Assembly (NCBI GenBank): GCA_007115705.1
Contig: QXEO01000828.1
Coordinates: 943,241-1,007,240, forward strand
Source: Dactylis glomerata
Taxonomy: Eukaryota; Streptophyta; Magnoliopsida; Poales; Poaceae
Length of the DNA stretch: 64,000 nt
Direction: 5' to 3'
In this document: piece by piece, positions 13,284 through 26,556 of the stretch
How the letters are laid out: each line of letters begins with the position of its first letter
Numbering within the stretch: the first letter of the stretch is position 1
Notes under the pieces: model-generated
Told to the model about the DNA's origin: nothing
Database searches by the model: none
What the model saw: the letters and a program-made list of their open reading frames with translations, nothing else
Translations under genes and position numbers: made by a program

Positions 13284-14100
13284 CACAATGTCCTCCACCA
13301 CACTTCTCTGTGAATTATGATTACCAGGAGCATGTACCACCGAGAACAAGTGTTTGTTTGTTTGCAAGTGGCCATAATGTCCTCATGAGACCGGTACCTT
13401 GGCATCCCCTAGGATCCCCTGAACACAAACCTCAGGAGACAGAATCCATGGCGCCCACGACAAAACAAATGGAGATTACGGCGACAAAGGTCTCATCGGT
13501 ACACAAACAGAAAAATTAACCACATCAACAGAGTTACCAGTTTGGGATACCTCGCCGGCCCGGAAGCTTCAAGCCCCCAACACGAATTCCTTATCACTGA
13601 GGAGAATCACCCGGTGATCATGCTGAATGATGAGGATCCCATCCTGGAACCTACAGTGATGATCCATTTGCTCTCTCACGAACGCATAAGTGACCCTCCA
13701 GCTTGTGATTTGGGATAAGGAGGTTGCTTCAATTAGGGAGGCATAAATCCCTATTCCCCTCTCCCTTGCGTCCATTCGAGCTTGCAGTAACCGGATCTGG
13801 CGTTGTAGATCGATCGATCCCCGCTCCGGCCGCTATCTGCATGGCTCCGCCATGGCCTCTCTCTCTTGTTATGTCGCCAGCCGGTACTGAAAGATGAGGA
13901 GTTTGCATTGTAGCTTCTCCTTCCGCCACCAACGCATCATCATCTCGCTACAACTATTCCTCCTTCGTTGCCCTGATCGCCTCCTTTGCTCTCCAGCGCC
14001 TCGAGGACCTCGCTCCTCCCCTTCTCGACATTGAGCCTCGTCGCCACCAGCGGGAATCACGTGTATGGGAGGAGGGGGTGGAGGTAGAATCACCCGCCTG
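13284..14100 (-). other. Unclassified sequence with a short minus-strand open frame
   Basis: A 68-codon minus-strand frame (13775-13569) starts MDARERGIGIY and ends SDKEFVLGA; upstream (to 14093) the strand is proline- and arginine-rich. It could be an exon or LINE remnant, but I recognise no domain. The segment continues the sequence broken by the solo LTR on its left. Confidence 0.25.
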
Positions 14101-14109
14101 TCGCCAGGT

Positions 14110-14400
14110 CGGGAGCATGGGAGTGAGTGCTCACTCTTTTAACGCTGTGTAATGACTTCTTTAGAACACAATACAACACAGACGCTCACAAAACATGCAC
14201 ATACACTCACTCATATGAACTCACGCATGAACACACTACCCCTATAAGCATATCTGAAGGACTGAGCCGCCAGATCTTGAGGTTGATGAAGTCACCACAG
14301 GCACCTCACTATTGACGGACACACCACCTACCATTGAAAGAATACTGTCGAATAATCCTAAAATAAATCTAGGTAAATACAAGGACTAGTTCCATCATAG
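14110..14400. repeat. Dispersed grass repeat of uncertain class
   Basis: Contains the string GACTTCTTTAGAACACAATA followed by runs of ACAC/ACTC and the phrase GACTGAGCCG...GAAGTCACCACAGGC. I recall this combination from many wheat and barley sequences, but I do not know its transposon class and cannot define its ends here. Confidence 0.4.
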
Positions 14401-14519
14401 GGAATCCAACTATGAGAGCCAAGCTCCGTTTGCACTCCGTAATGACTTATGTGAGCTAGTAGTAGTAGCAGTTAACATGTGACTGATTCTGTTCTAAACA
14501 CAATTAATTTTAAAGATAT

Positions 14520-15434
14520 ATATTTTAGAACAATAGGACTCCCAGAGGGAGCCCCGGTCCCATTTTATAAATGAAACTAGGATAGTTCGACACTAACAAG
14601 TCTGAAATGCAATAAAAACGAAACTCTCACGAAGGAGAGGGATAACAGTCTAGAATCTACTAATGAGCAAAGCTTGAATTCTCAGCGACAGACAACCCCA
14701 GAGAAACAGAGCATCAAGGCAGATTCGCATCCCGCAGAATCACTGGGAACCGCAGACCTGACGGAGCTTGGCCTTCGTTTCTTCAACCGGCAGCAACGCA
14801 TCCTTCTGATGTGGTAGCTGCGCCCAGTTGCACAGCCAGGGGTGAGCGCCTTGAGAACTCGCAGGAGGAGTCGAGGTAGGAGTCCCATGTCTTGGGCCTT
14901 GCAGGATAATCGGCGTGTGAGGAGCAAGCGTCATCTCCAAGGCAGGGCTTCCGGTGCTCGGAGTATGCCAGAGATGAACTGAGCGAACATCTCCATCTTC
15001 TCCGACATGTTCTCCTTCCAGAGAAGCTTCCACTTCCTGATTGTCTTCAAGATTAGCCACCAAACCTGTTTTGAGCATAGCCACAATTGATTGTCAAAAA
15101 TCATAGCATTTCTTGCTTTCCAAATGCTCCAGAGAATTGCAGCGCCAATAGAGTTAGAAACCAAATGCTTTTTATTTGCCAATCAAAGTTTAGCTATAGA
15201 CTCAAAATTCGATCCTAATTGAAAATTTAAAAAACTGGAGACAGAGGACCAAATTCTCTTTGCAATAATACAATCAAAAAACAAATGAGAAATGGTCTCT
15301 CGCTCAGAACAGAATTCATAGAAAATGGGTTTCCCCAGGTGTCGTTTTTCCAGGTTATCTCTTGTCATGAGTTTGTTATTGGACAATAGCCACAGAAAAA
15401 CATGGACCCTGGGGGAACTAATAGAGACCACACC
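14520..15434 (-). pseudogene. LINE 3' end with zf-RVT domain, 5' truncated
   Basis: On the minus strand 15431-15183 carries the reverse-transcriptase zinc-binding pattern of plant LINEs (HVFLWLLSNNKLMTRDNL, then ERETISHLFFDC, then RIW). 15182-14931 continues with AILWSIWKARNAMIFD, another standard LINE segment. Frames shift and stop before the end, so it is dead. The element is cut at about 15434 and runs into a 3' untranslated tail near 14520. Confidence 0.85.
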
Positions 15435-16831
15435 GCAGGTATATAGATGGGAGTAATTCTACGAAAAAGTTAAAGATTTATATGTACTATTTTGTAGTCA
15501 CCTACAAAAATTGTACACCACAGGGCGTGGCGGCTCAAAGGCATACTATTCATTTGCTTATATGAAAGCGGACCTTTGTCAAGAAAAAAAAAATGCTCAG
15601 GTGGAAATGCGGGAGCTTTTATCCACAAATCACGTTCCGCCTTAAGCAAGTATTAATGTGCCGCTTCAAATGCTGCCTAAACAAGAAGGTGTATTTTTAA
15701 AATAATTTGTCAATTTTTTATTTATTATAAATCTAACTTAATGACATAAAACTAATTTTGAACCTTTAAACTTATTTTTGAACCAAGTGTTCATTTTTTG
15801 TAATCTTTTTAAATCATGTGAACTTTTTTGCCCCCTTGAACATTTTCTGCAAAACTCGTGATTTTTTTTTACTATGAACATTTGTAACATCATAAACTTT
15901 GTTTACACACTTGATCAGGTTTTCCAAACATGACCATCTTTATGAAATTTTATACTCGCCGCAATTTTGATGACGACTTCTTGTGATTTTTTCGTGGAAT
16001 ACTGTAAAAACATGCGAGCTAGGGTTGATTTTGGTAGCAGCTTCAGAGGGGGGTGTTCATGCTCTGAAATTGTTGTACTCCATGATGAACACTAATCGGA
16101 GTAATAAAATATTTGAGACTGTTGATGTTCGATTTAGTGTTTGTTGGTTACTAGTCATGTTTCATGGGCTTTATAATTTGGTGTAAATTTTTAATTAGAA
16201 GCCATGCGCTCACTATGCAAATTAGTGGGGTTTTACAGCCATCCTGAGTTCTTATGACTACGATTATGGCAAATGAAATTAATTCTGTGGATCTTAATAC
16301 CTGGTAATTTACCTCTGCATTTGTGATCAATATTTATTTTTAAGAATGTGCAAAACTATGTGACTCAGTTCTATATTCAGTTCTGTTCTTGATGGCTACA
16401 TCAAATATTTGCACAGTTTCAGTTCATTTTTGTGCTATTCTCAGTGCATTATTTTTTAAAAGAAGTTATCACACAACATGGAGTTATGATTTGGCTCTAG
16501 AAAATACCAGGCTGTTCTGAAATGAGACACTCAGTTTATCTCACAAATATATCAGTGTAAAAACAATTGAATGAGCAACCTGCAAATTTAGCTACATTTC
16601 TCATGATCAATGTGCAGGGGTAAAAACAAGAATTTCCACATTCCCATGATGAACACTAATTAGACTTGAATTAGATTGAACTACATGTGACTTTTATGGT
16701 ACAGTTGAGGTAGACAGGTGAAAATTCTGCTCTGATCATATAAGATATGTGGAAATGCTGTTACGTTAGTAGGTCTTGTAAATAATCACAAACTGACAAG
16801 GATAAGAATAGCAACATTGATTATTGCAGGA
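15435..16831. other. AT-rich upstream region of the papain-like gene
   Basis: No coding domain or transposon end was recognised. A TTATTGCAG splice-acceptor-like string ends at 16829, directly before the first recognised coding exon, so a 5' untranslated or coding exon may lie somewhere in this stretch. Confidence 0.4.
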
Positions 16832-18312
16832 ATGGTGAAAAGGAAAGAGATGAGTACTCAACGGGACCGGAAGGGTCCAAAGAGGAAGAATATGAAGGTT
16901 GCCAAAGGTGTGCGCATCTGACTTCAAAAGCACTTTGGACAGTTAATTTTATTTGTGCATTTATGATGCAGCTCCTTTTTTTTTGACACACTTGCGATGT
17001 TTCATACTTACAAAACTCTGGTTCCTTACGAATGTCTAGCAGCAGCCAGGGGGGCTCCGAAGTTTGATAGGTCACATGAAAGATTTACATGGAAGGGTGT
17101 ACTGTTTTCTGATGGCAAGAAGCTGTTCAAAATACTCCCACCCCCACGTGACCGTGAGTGGATTAAAGTTGCTGGTAATACTTTGATCCATTTGTTTATT
17201 TATATTTCGTGTCATTCTGGCGAGAACAAGCAACTGAATGTTTTACTCTATAAAGGATCATGTACCTGGTTATCTATGGCAAGTGCACTAGAGGCAGCCA
17301 ATCGTGCTTGCGGCATTGAGGTGGGGCAATTATCGTGGGAGGATCTGCTGGACTTGGTTGGACTGCACGCTCCATTACGCATAGCTTCATGTCTGCGTGC
17401 CCTAAAGTACAAAGGCATTAGAACAAGAGTTGACTATCTTCAGGTAAATGAATTGAACTAAGGCTGTTCCCAATGCATAGTATAACATAGTAGTATAACA
17501 GTGTATATTTACTCATTTTGTTACTACTTCAGTGCAGTATCATTATTTTGTAACTAAATCAGCATGCATTTAATCAGTTTTGGGATCAATAGTGGATGGA
17601 TTATGTACAAAAGATTGTGAACAGAAAATATATTGGGGAGTGGAGGAGGGCAAACAAGATCAAAGTTTCATTTATTAGTTTGGTTTGATGTTATGATACC
17701 ATAGTATGATACTACACCTTCTCTTATCTTTTTAATTCAAGTGTCACTTCAAGTTTATGCCATACGTAAAAGAGCTATGTTATTGCCATGATGGAACATC
17801 AGGAGCAAGCTAATTGTTCTTTACTAGTATTTGTTTGTCGTTCTGCCACGTTGAACTGTTATAATAGAATAATTTTTATTGATTGTCATTCACAGGGGAA
17901 TATGAAAGCCAGAAGATACCGAATCTCTCAGTACACTGTATTCGGTAATTGGGATATTGTGGATGAGAAAGTAATAAGTGGCTTAGACAAGGATAATATC
18001 AAAGCTGCTATAGATAATGCGCTTAGCAAATCTGCCATGATATGCTATTTCCCAATCAGTGACAACTACTACATGGGCTTCGAGAACGGGCAGGACCATA
18101 TTTATCAATATGACGACACACAAACAGTCTTCATGCCTGATGGTCGGATGGCTACGCACACCGCAGTGGTTACAGGTTTTGGATTCGAAGAGGATATACC
18201 ATACTTCCAGATCCTAGACTGCAACGGCAAAAAGTTCGGAAAGGAAGGATTCTGCAGAATCTTGCCAAGTTCCATTATTTATATGTGCGCATTCGATATT
18301 CTCCAGGACTGA
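16832..18312 (+). CDS. Papain-fold (C1) cysteine-protease homologue with altered active site
   Basis: Proposed exons are 16832-16907, 17040-17174, 17256-17443 and 17896-18312. All introns are GT-AG and phase-compatible, giving 271 residues. Residues 1-25 are strongly basic (KRK, KGPKRKN), like a nuclear signal; no signal peptide or I29 prodomain is visible, unlike secreted papains. Splicing 17174 to 17256 creates VAGSCTWLSMASALEAAN, matching the papain catalytic block with Cys73. His221 lies in THTAVVTGFGF, the papain HAV..GYG block. The third-residue block reads ILDCNGKKFGKEGF where papains have NSWG..WG..GY, so the catalytic Asn is Asp241 and the next Trp is Asn. No Gln occupies the oxyanion position. 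It may be an impaired enzyme or pseudoprotease. The second intron is my inference; the frame also stays open without it. Flanked by LINE relics, it is the only ordinary host gene seen. Confidence 0.75.
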
Positions 18313-19129
18313 CGGTGCTTTGTTGCATCATACTGAACATTTCCTTCCATGTAAACTCTGTGGATACCCATGTCCCATGTGTGTTTGTTTTGGTTTTGTT
18401 TAATAATCGTTCAGTGCTGTGATATGTCACCTGGTGCTATGAGCAACCCAATGCGTCTGAGTGCTAGCTGCTGCTGTGCTGCCGGTAATGTTGGAAAAGC
18501 CTAGGGTTGCTCCAGTGTGTCTTGGCTAAATCTTACAACTACGGCAGTTGTAGGATTCAGATAAATATAGTCCGTGTTCTGCATTTAACATGTCAGAGAC
18601 AGCCCAGTCACGAGTAGGTTGATTTCGCTTGATAAAATTCTAAGTCTGTCTTCCCGTGGCCTGAAACCAACGACACATGCCTTTCCTTAACTCTCTCTGC
18701 TCCAAGATCACAGGACAGGACACAGTATAGCTCCGCGCCGGTCATGACACTGTAAGCTACCATGCTAGTGGGCGACCGGACGAACTCCAACAACAGCGAC
18801 TTGTGGAGGCAGTGGCGGGCGGGTCCTCGCCGTTGTCAGTGGCGCGGCAAGCCCGTCTTGAAGGCCGACAAGGTGACACACAAGGTTTGGCCTGGCCTGC
18901 GCCCTGTCATTCTGTTGTGCCGTCCGCATGACGATTAACTCGTTTGAAACGGGTTTGGCAGTTCATCGGTACGTGTCACTGTCACCAATGGCATGGCACT
19001 GGCACCGGCACCGCGACAGACGACAACGGCTCCAAACGCCAACTTTCCATGGTGCGTTGGTCATCCGTAATTACCGTATATCAAAATTTGAGGTTCTGAG
19101 TGCCTGTAGTGTGTCACAAATGTCAAGCC
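18313..19129. other. 3' region of the papain-like gene and spacer
   Basis: No transposon end or coding domain was recognised. The first few hundred bases probably hold the 3' untranslated region. Open frames at 18608-18793 and the start of 18928-19290 show no family signature. Confidence 0.4.
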
Positions 19130-19885
19130 TTTGCGCACTAGGAAATCACTCTCTTCTTCACCTATGCCTATTTTCTAGAATAAACAAACTAAAAAAACTC
19201 TTCTCCAAATCCTTGGATTCGATGGAGGTTCTCAGAGAATACATTGATCTATGGCACAGAGTGCAGATCATCACCCTGAATGGATCTTGAGATTCCTTAA
19301 CTTGGAAATGGACGCAGGATGGATCCTACTCCTCAAGCTCAGCTTGCCACATCCAAAATATATGGGCCGAACTGAATTCAACTACAGAGAGCTCATCTGG
19401 CAGATCAAGATCTGCAAAATTCCACTTCTTCGCCTGGCCCTGGCTAGCTATCCAAGACAAATGGTAACTGACGGCTAGAGAAGAGAGGTTGGCCTCACAA
19501 CCCCTCCTGCCCTCTCTGTCTCTGCAACCTGGGAAACGAAACTGCTGTTCACCCGCTCGCACGACGCAGGGTGCCCTTTCCTTCGCCGGTATCTGGAGCT
19601 ACTGCTTTACCGATTACGGTTTTACCCAACACCTGATTCCAAGTCTGCAAACCGCGAGCCTACTGGACTGGTGGCTGAATGTGCACAACAGCCTCGCTTG
19701 TCAGGACCGTTTGGTGGAATGACGGGAAAGAAATGACGGAATATTCAATGCAAAGTACTCTAGCTACTAACTTCTTCCCGGTGTGCGACGAGATCAGCAG
19801 CGAGCTGAGCTCGGGGCGTCGTGCTGCACTCAAAGGAGTGTTAGTCTAAAACCTTACCGCTAATTCCCAGTTTTTTTGTACAGTT

Positions 19886-20069
19886 TGTTTAAAGTAAAAG
19901 ATTGAGAATGAATTAAGTGATTTTATTGATAGAAGTCTGGGTATATATACCCTGTGAACAGTCGCCTTTAAGGCGGTTTACAAGTGAGGGGATGCCTCGG
20001 ATAAGGCGGTTGGACAAAATCCTAACTGCCTATAATTAGCCCAATTCTAAAGCTAATATATTTCTAACA
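19886..20069 (-). repeat. Copia-2 3' LTR
   Basis: 184 bp from TGTTTAAAG to TTTCTAACA on the plus strand, matching 26557-26740 at every base I compared. Confidence 0.93.
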
Positions 20070-20082
20070 CTCCCCCTTGGAC
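20070..20082 (-). other. Copia-2 polypurine tract
   Basis: The minus strand reads TCCAAGGGGGAG immediately before the TGTTAGAAAT start of the 3' LTR. Confidence 0.75.
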
Positions 20083-21268
20083 AACGCCGTTTCTTCAAAT
20101 TGTCTTGTATAATCTTCAGAAATCTTCTTGCTTAGTCTTGAGAGTGTTCTTGTAAATAGGATGCCCTTGTAAACAATACTGTTCTTTGTAAATCTATCAT
20201 CTTGAAAATTCTTCATCTTTAGAATCTCTCCCCCAAAAACCCAGTGGGAAAAATATGAGGAGAGTTGTATTTGATATGCTGTTAAAACTCCTTTAAACCC
20301 AAGAGGGAAATGAAGGAGAAAATAATACAACATATAGTGATTGTTATCTCCTTAATAACTCGTATGAGAAAAACCTTGAAAAGGAAAAATCTCATTAGTG
20401 AGTTCAGAGAATAACACATATGTCTCGAGTACTTCCTTCTAAAAACCCCGATGGGGAAAAATAGGAGGTATGACATATATCTTATGAAAATACTGCAAAG
20501 AGTGCAATATGATGCGCCACTGAAAACTCCTTTAAAACCCAATGGGAAAAATATAAGGAGAAAACGATATGGCATAGCTGAACACTTGTATTTATATTGT
20601 CTCATTAAAAACCTTCTATGAGAAATCATTAGGAAAAACTCATCAAGGGAAAAAGAGTACAATATATATATGATCTGAAAAGATCATCAATGGGTTATAA
20701 TAAGGGAGTTTACTCACCCTGAATTGTACAAATCTTGAAGTTTTCTCATACCAATTCCCCATAGTTATGGAAAACAAAAGTTGGTATTCAAAGACATTGT
20801 GAATAAATCTGTTAGATTTCCACATGATATATTTGCAAAAACAATATGCCCACTTTGGGAAGTACTATTTTACTAGCAATTTTGCTTTGCAATATTGTTC
20901 ACTATATAACCCACATGCAATTGAGTAATACAAGTGTGTATTATCTTGATAGATATGGTAGGTGATTCTGTTGAATCCTAACCACATCATTTTGAATGTG
21001 GTTAATCATTCTGTGAAGCCATATAAATTGTCTGATGCTTCAAAGTGAATGATTAATGAGAATAGACTTTAGAGTCTATTATGAAGATATCCTTGAGAAG
21101 GATCTTCTAGTGAGTTCAGTCCATGATATGGCATTTATTGGGATCATATGATTATAGCCAATATATGTATATCACATGATAGTCAAACCTTGATCTTCCT
21201 AAAGGAATTAATCAAGATAGGAATTAATCAAGATATTTAGTGCCTTGAAGATACCAAAGAATATTACT

Positions 21269-23683
21269 TCATCCAACGTTTCGTTGGATTTTGCACTTTA
21301 ATAATCTGACAACAAAAATATTGTCACATATGATGTAGTTTGTGAGATATGGAAATATGGGTCCCAATATCACTTCATCATTGACTAATGAATGATTTGT
21401 ACCTTGATAGGGATAGTATGACCATATGTGTTGATATGATTTATCCATATTTACTACCATACTTTATGGATACACGAAGACTGATAAATATGTATTTCTG
21501 AGGGGATATACTCAAGTTGTACACTTGATTGGTATTTGGTTTAATCCAAATATCCGTCATAAGATGATTGCAAGCACCTTTCATATATATAATTTGATGA
21601 TAAAGTCATCTACATGTACAAAGGTCATGTATAATCCAGTAAGGGATCTTGTTTATGACTACATGTAAGCAAACATCATTATTTGAGTAATCCTTTTATA
21701 GAAGGAATTCTCTTGGTCGGTTGTACCATATATTTTTTCCGACTATCTGTTCAAGTCATAGAGTGACTATTGAAGATTTACACAAATGCATGTTGCGATT
21801 TTCTTTTGGATTTAAGCCCTGAAGGACTTTAATATAGGTATCCAAAATGAGTGATCCATATGTGTATGGATCCATCAACTGCATGAATAGATTATTTGTA
21901 ACTGCCAATAATAGTAATATCGAAACATAATCCACATATACCAAGAGGGTATGTTGCATCATAATTGATGTTGGGTCTCTGCATGAACCCTTGTGCTACA
22001 AGCCTCGCTTTTTCACCACCTCATTGTTTTCATTATTAACAAAAAGTTATTGATCTTTCAGAGGAAAAATCCTTATGAGGAGTAGGTATTACTAAGGTAG
22101 ATACCTCTCTTTCATTGAGCGAGTGCTATTCTTATTTAATTGCTTCCTTCTAGTTGAACCAATATACGAGTGCATGAGGCACTCTGCCATGGACTTTGGT
22201 TCAGGGCCCTAAAGGTTTTTAGCAATTTTAAGAATAAATATATGTCGACAAATGTAGGCTTTATGTTATATGATTCTTTTGAATCAATGGATTTGTGGAA
22301 ATATCATTTACATCATTTAACTCCTCGTGATTTCCCATAACAATAGAGTCAACGTGTTTCGATGTCCAACACTTAAAATCGTGTGCACATTTGTGTTGGT
22401 TTGGATGATGAGCATCCATTTTGTCTTATTCAACTTGAGGTTGAATTACATTTACAGTTTGAGGATACAATTTCCTCCATTCCGCGGATTCATATAAGAA
22501 CTTAAATCCATGTGAGAAGGTTTCTCCCCCTTTTGCTCTCATGTGGGGGAAGAGTGTTTGAATTAGGTACCTCCACTCTTCTTGCATATGGATTGCATGA
22601 ATAATATGATGTAGTGACATCTTTATTCTCAGTAAATGTATTTGGCAGATTTGCAATGTGTTGCAAATTTATGACTGAACTTCATGTTCAGATTTTTCAA
22701 GTACGTGAATATAAGGACTGAATGTCTATGACATTTCTAATTTATTTATCGGCATTCATTATGGTACTATCTCCCCCTAATGCCGAAGATGTCCTCATTG
22801 CAAATGCAATCAACGCACAGGGCTATTAATAACTCCCTTGTTAGGGTCAAGTATTTGACGGATAAATAATTATACTTAGTTATTTCTCACATAGATCCCA
22901 ATTTGATGTGAGAGCCCATGTTGTACGTTGCGGTGGTGATATCGGTATATAACCGAATTATTGCAGATGGGAAATACTTGTTTGATTTACATGTACTTAC
23001 TGCAAGGGGAAGCGGTATAATAAGCAGTTAATATGATCTTGATCAGATCTACGCTGTGTAAGGACACATGTTTCCAACAAGAGGTTGGTATAATTCAATT
23101 TTCTTGATATGGTCATTTAATTAGTTACACTTTTGATAAAGAGTTTAGTTGCACCATTTTGGGTATGTACATGAGGTACTTAGTAAAATCATAAATGATC
23201 ATTAAGATGACATTCACATGGTTTTAATCTATATCTTATGATAATTTGCTCTAATTTGATAATTGAGCAATTAATTTAGTAAGATCATGAGTTTGTGGAG
23301 ATTAGAGATCCCCATAAGGTCATCTATAGAATGTGTGTATGGATACCGTGAAGTACTTATATGACCCATACAATGGTTGAATAGTCCACCTGTATCTTCT
23401 CATATACATTCAAGAATTGGAGTGGCTCATTTCTATTTTTAAGGTGAGAGAGCCTTAAAAATAATAATTTTCTCATGGCACATGTGGTGTACATAAAATC
23501 TGATGACATGAGAATTTTGCAACTTTTAAGTTGTGACCAACAAGATTGTTGATAATTTTTCCGTATCATCCCTACGATAGGGTGACTAAGGCGATTATGC
23601 CAAATATTAAATTTATCAACATTTGATAAATTATTGTACGCAACAAAATTAGTATGAATTTGGTCCATACATTGAATTGTCAT
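21269..23683 (-). pseudogene. Degenerate Copia pol (pre-integrase to reverse transcriptase)
   Basis: Minus-strand landmarks in order: 23683-23357 has the GAG-pre-integrase pattern (NIWHNRLSHPIVGMIRK, then CAMRKL and LSHLKNRNE). 21962-21756 has an early reverse-transcriptase piece (MQLMDPYTYGSLILDTYIKV). 21460-21269 has a piece matching the late RT/RNase H junction (DEVILGPIFPYL). Piece order and spacing fit Copia, but no open segment exceeds about 110 codons and the catalytic YVDD box was not found intact. The frame at 22656-22426 probably belongs to the integrase C-terminal region. Gag, which should lie at about 24000-25600, is unrecognisable. Confidence 0.8.
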
Positions 23684-25689
23684 TGTCTAAATAACATGAT
23701 ATTTTGGAAAACATATCACATGTAGTAGTATAATTATAGGCTATGTGATATAATGGGATAGTTATGACAGTAAACAAGGTCATCGAACTGTCTTGGGAAT
23801 TTTATTCCTCAATCAAATTATTATTGCGAAGGAGTGCATATCCTACCATGCTATACTTATGTTCTCTTTCTGATGAAGATTATAAGTACAATCAGCAACC
23901 ATATTATTTTCTGGTGCTTATCGAAGTGAGCTTCGAAGTTATCCCATTGAACTCATATTAATCAATGCATTTGTGGCATAACCTAACCAATGATTTGGGA
24001 ATTTGGAAATGCATGTGTATAATGATTCATACAATAACATATTCGATAAACTTGATGATTAGCTTATCCTTTTTAATAAGGTTCACTTTGTGTTCTGTTT
24101 GTCATGTTACCTCTACTTTACATTAATTTCTCATGGTTCATTTTGAACCAACAAGATTTGTAGTTCATTGACTACAAGCATGAATTTCAGGTAATTGTAT
24201 ATCACCGCATGGTGTATTTAATGATTCTCCAGAAGAAGATACCATATAGTTTTAACCTGAAATAAAGACAATAATGTTGATGCATTATTATCAAAGTAGG
24301 ATGTAAAGTACATTAGAGGTTTTGATCGAATCTTTATTAAAAAAATTTGATCACAAAATATCAACTTTGAGTTGATTCTATAGACAACAGAAAGAAAATA
24401 AACGCAATGTAGTAGAAGTCCTCAAAAGTGGTTGAGAAACTATTAACATTGTTTTTATGCATCATATATCTGCTTGATGGAGATTTAGAGGGAAATCGGT
24501 ATTTTCCCGTTCTCTTATGTAATATGAGTTCTGTGATTTCCACTAATGGAAATGATAGCCATGTCCTGCATGAGGTGATCATGCAACTAATTTACTATGA
24601 TAGTAAATTGAAATTGATGAAAAATGCTTCGAATGAGCATATATTAATGGTCAAAGTGATACCATAGCTAGTGACCATAGAGTAGACATTCAGTGTTGAG
24701 ACACCAAATGATTTATATCAATGTTTTGGACATTATTCCCAAAGTGATGGGTGATGATTTATATTTTGCGCCAAAACATGGATATATACTTTTGACATTG
24801 GTTATTTACGGTGAATATAATTATCACCATATGATAAAATACTAGTTTATGAGAAATAATGGACTATGTCTTGATAGACATTAGAACCATGTCCAATGAT
24901 TGTAGATCCCACATCTTACCAATGTAATAGAAGCATCAAAAAATCATGTATTGATTTTTTCTTTACTACGAGAGTAAAATTTATTTTGGTAAACAACACA
25001 TATTCTCTAGAAGATAATTTGAATAATATTAAGCTGATGCTTTTATATGCATGTAGATCTCAAATTGCAAGTTAACACATTGTAATTAGTCTCCATATTT
25101 ATGGAGTGCATCTCTTTAGTAGTAGGAGACACATCTGGCAGTCAGTAGACGCCTCATTCTAGAATATTGTGTTATACTTAAGCACTAATATTTGGAAGAG
25201 CACATTGGAGATAAGTTGATTGTTAAAAATGACATAAGTGGATCTCCTAGTAATGGTTAATCTGCACTTAAGCAGTATTGTCATTACCTTATGATTCACA
25301 AATAAGCTTTGAGATAGTCAAAATATTATTTATTTATTATGGCAATTCATCTCATTTTTTTATGAGAATTTTGCAAGAAAAATTCTTTTCAATTGCAAAA
25401 TAAAAATGTTATACCAAATTGCATGTTAGGAATGCTAGAGGCAAAAAGAGTGAACATGCATCAAATCCCAGAGAATAGGTGTCTGTAGATATAGTATTCC
25501 AATGCACGAAAAAAAAATTGCTGAGGTAATACATGTATTAACTACAATGGAGACCGACGTCCTAAGTGCTTTGTTATAGGTACTGTTATGCGAAATCTGA
25601 ATAAGCCGAAGGCTTAACAGTGAATTACCAGATCATCCTTGCAATCAGTACAAACAAAAGTACGAAAATGCAAAATAGCCAAAAGGATA

Positions 25690-26420
25690 AGATTCCCAAT
25701 CTTCTACCGTGCGGTTACTGCCATTACCACAGGGGGTGGATGCGCTGTGTGCGCCGACTGCCGCCGGTGTGAGCCGGCTGAAGAGGCGCTGCGCCACTGG
25801 AAGCCGCCGGTGCCTCGGCAGCCGCGCTCAGAGGAGCGCCGTGTCCACCTTAGGCGGGCTGCCGCGAGGAGCGAGGCCACCGCCGTGTGTGTCGCCGGCC
25901 ATGAGGCCCTGCGTGCGGGTCGTCGCCGGTGTGAGCCGGATGCCAAAGAGGCGCGGCGCTGCAGGGTGCTGTGGGCTCGGTCGTCGCCTTGCTTCCCGCC
26001 GTGGATGTCGTCTCCGCCACGCCGCGGGGAGCCGTGCCAGAGGGCCGCGGCCGCGCACACCTCCGTGCCGCGAGTAGCCGCCTCTAAAGGAGCAGCGTCG
26101 GGGTCGAAGACCGCCGCGCGTGATGGGAGCTTCTCCATTTCGGGATTGGGAGTCCTGCGCCGGGCAACGCCGTGGCCAAGCATGCCGCGGGGACGCGCTG
26201 AGGCGGAGTCCTTCCGTCGCCGGCTATTTACTCCACCGCCGTTGCGGTTTGAGAGCCGAGGGTCACCGCGGACCGCCGCCGCCAGGAGGGCTAGGCCACG
26301 CTGCTCGTTGAGAAGAAGGGGAAGGAAATGGCATCGAGTGTGCCTGCATCGCCGGAGGGCTTGGTCGCGTCGAGTGCGCCGCGCGCACGCTGATGAGGAG
26401 CCGCGATGAGGATTATTCCA
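25690..26420 (-). other. GC-rich leader block of Copia-2
   Basis: About 700 bp of very GC-rich DNA between the primer site and the AT-rich body of Copia-2. It holds long open frames on both strands (25639-26409 plus, 26183-25704 minus), as expected from composition alone. The motif GCCGGTGTGAGCCGG recurs at about 25761 and 25926 with related flanks, so part of the block is an imperfect tandem duplication of about 165 bp. I recognise no protein domain. It may be an acquired leader or captured host GC-rich sequence. Confidence 0.5.
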
Positions 26421-26540
26421 TCGCCGCGTTGTGTGAACGGTGAGCGAAAGATCACATTTCCGGTGTTCCTTCTGTGATGTTCTTCCTCTACTTTGAAATC
26501 TGGATTAGTATTTTGTGGCTTTGATGCTCTCGGTAGAGAC

Positions 26541-26556
26541 AAAGTGCTTGATAACG
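26541..26556 (-). other. Copia-2 primer-binding site
   Basis: The minus strand reads CGTTATCAAGCACTTT directly after the LTR end. It resembles the CGTTATCAGCACG-type primer site used by many plant Copia elements (internal part of initiator tRNA-Met), with one extra base. Confidence 0.65.

Noticed and set aside
17175..17255. Reading through as coding (no second intron) in the papain-like gene
   Set aside because: The frame is open, but the segment encodes a hydrophobic stretch out of place in the fold, while splicing gives VAGSCTW at the catalytic cysteine; kept as an alternative only.
25639..26409. 256-codon plus-strand open frame
   Set aside because: It lies in the GC-rich leader of Copia-2, antisense to the element, with Arg/Ala/Pro-rich composition typical of GC-driven open frames and no domain; the minus strand is open as well.
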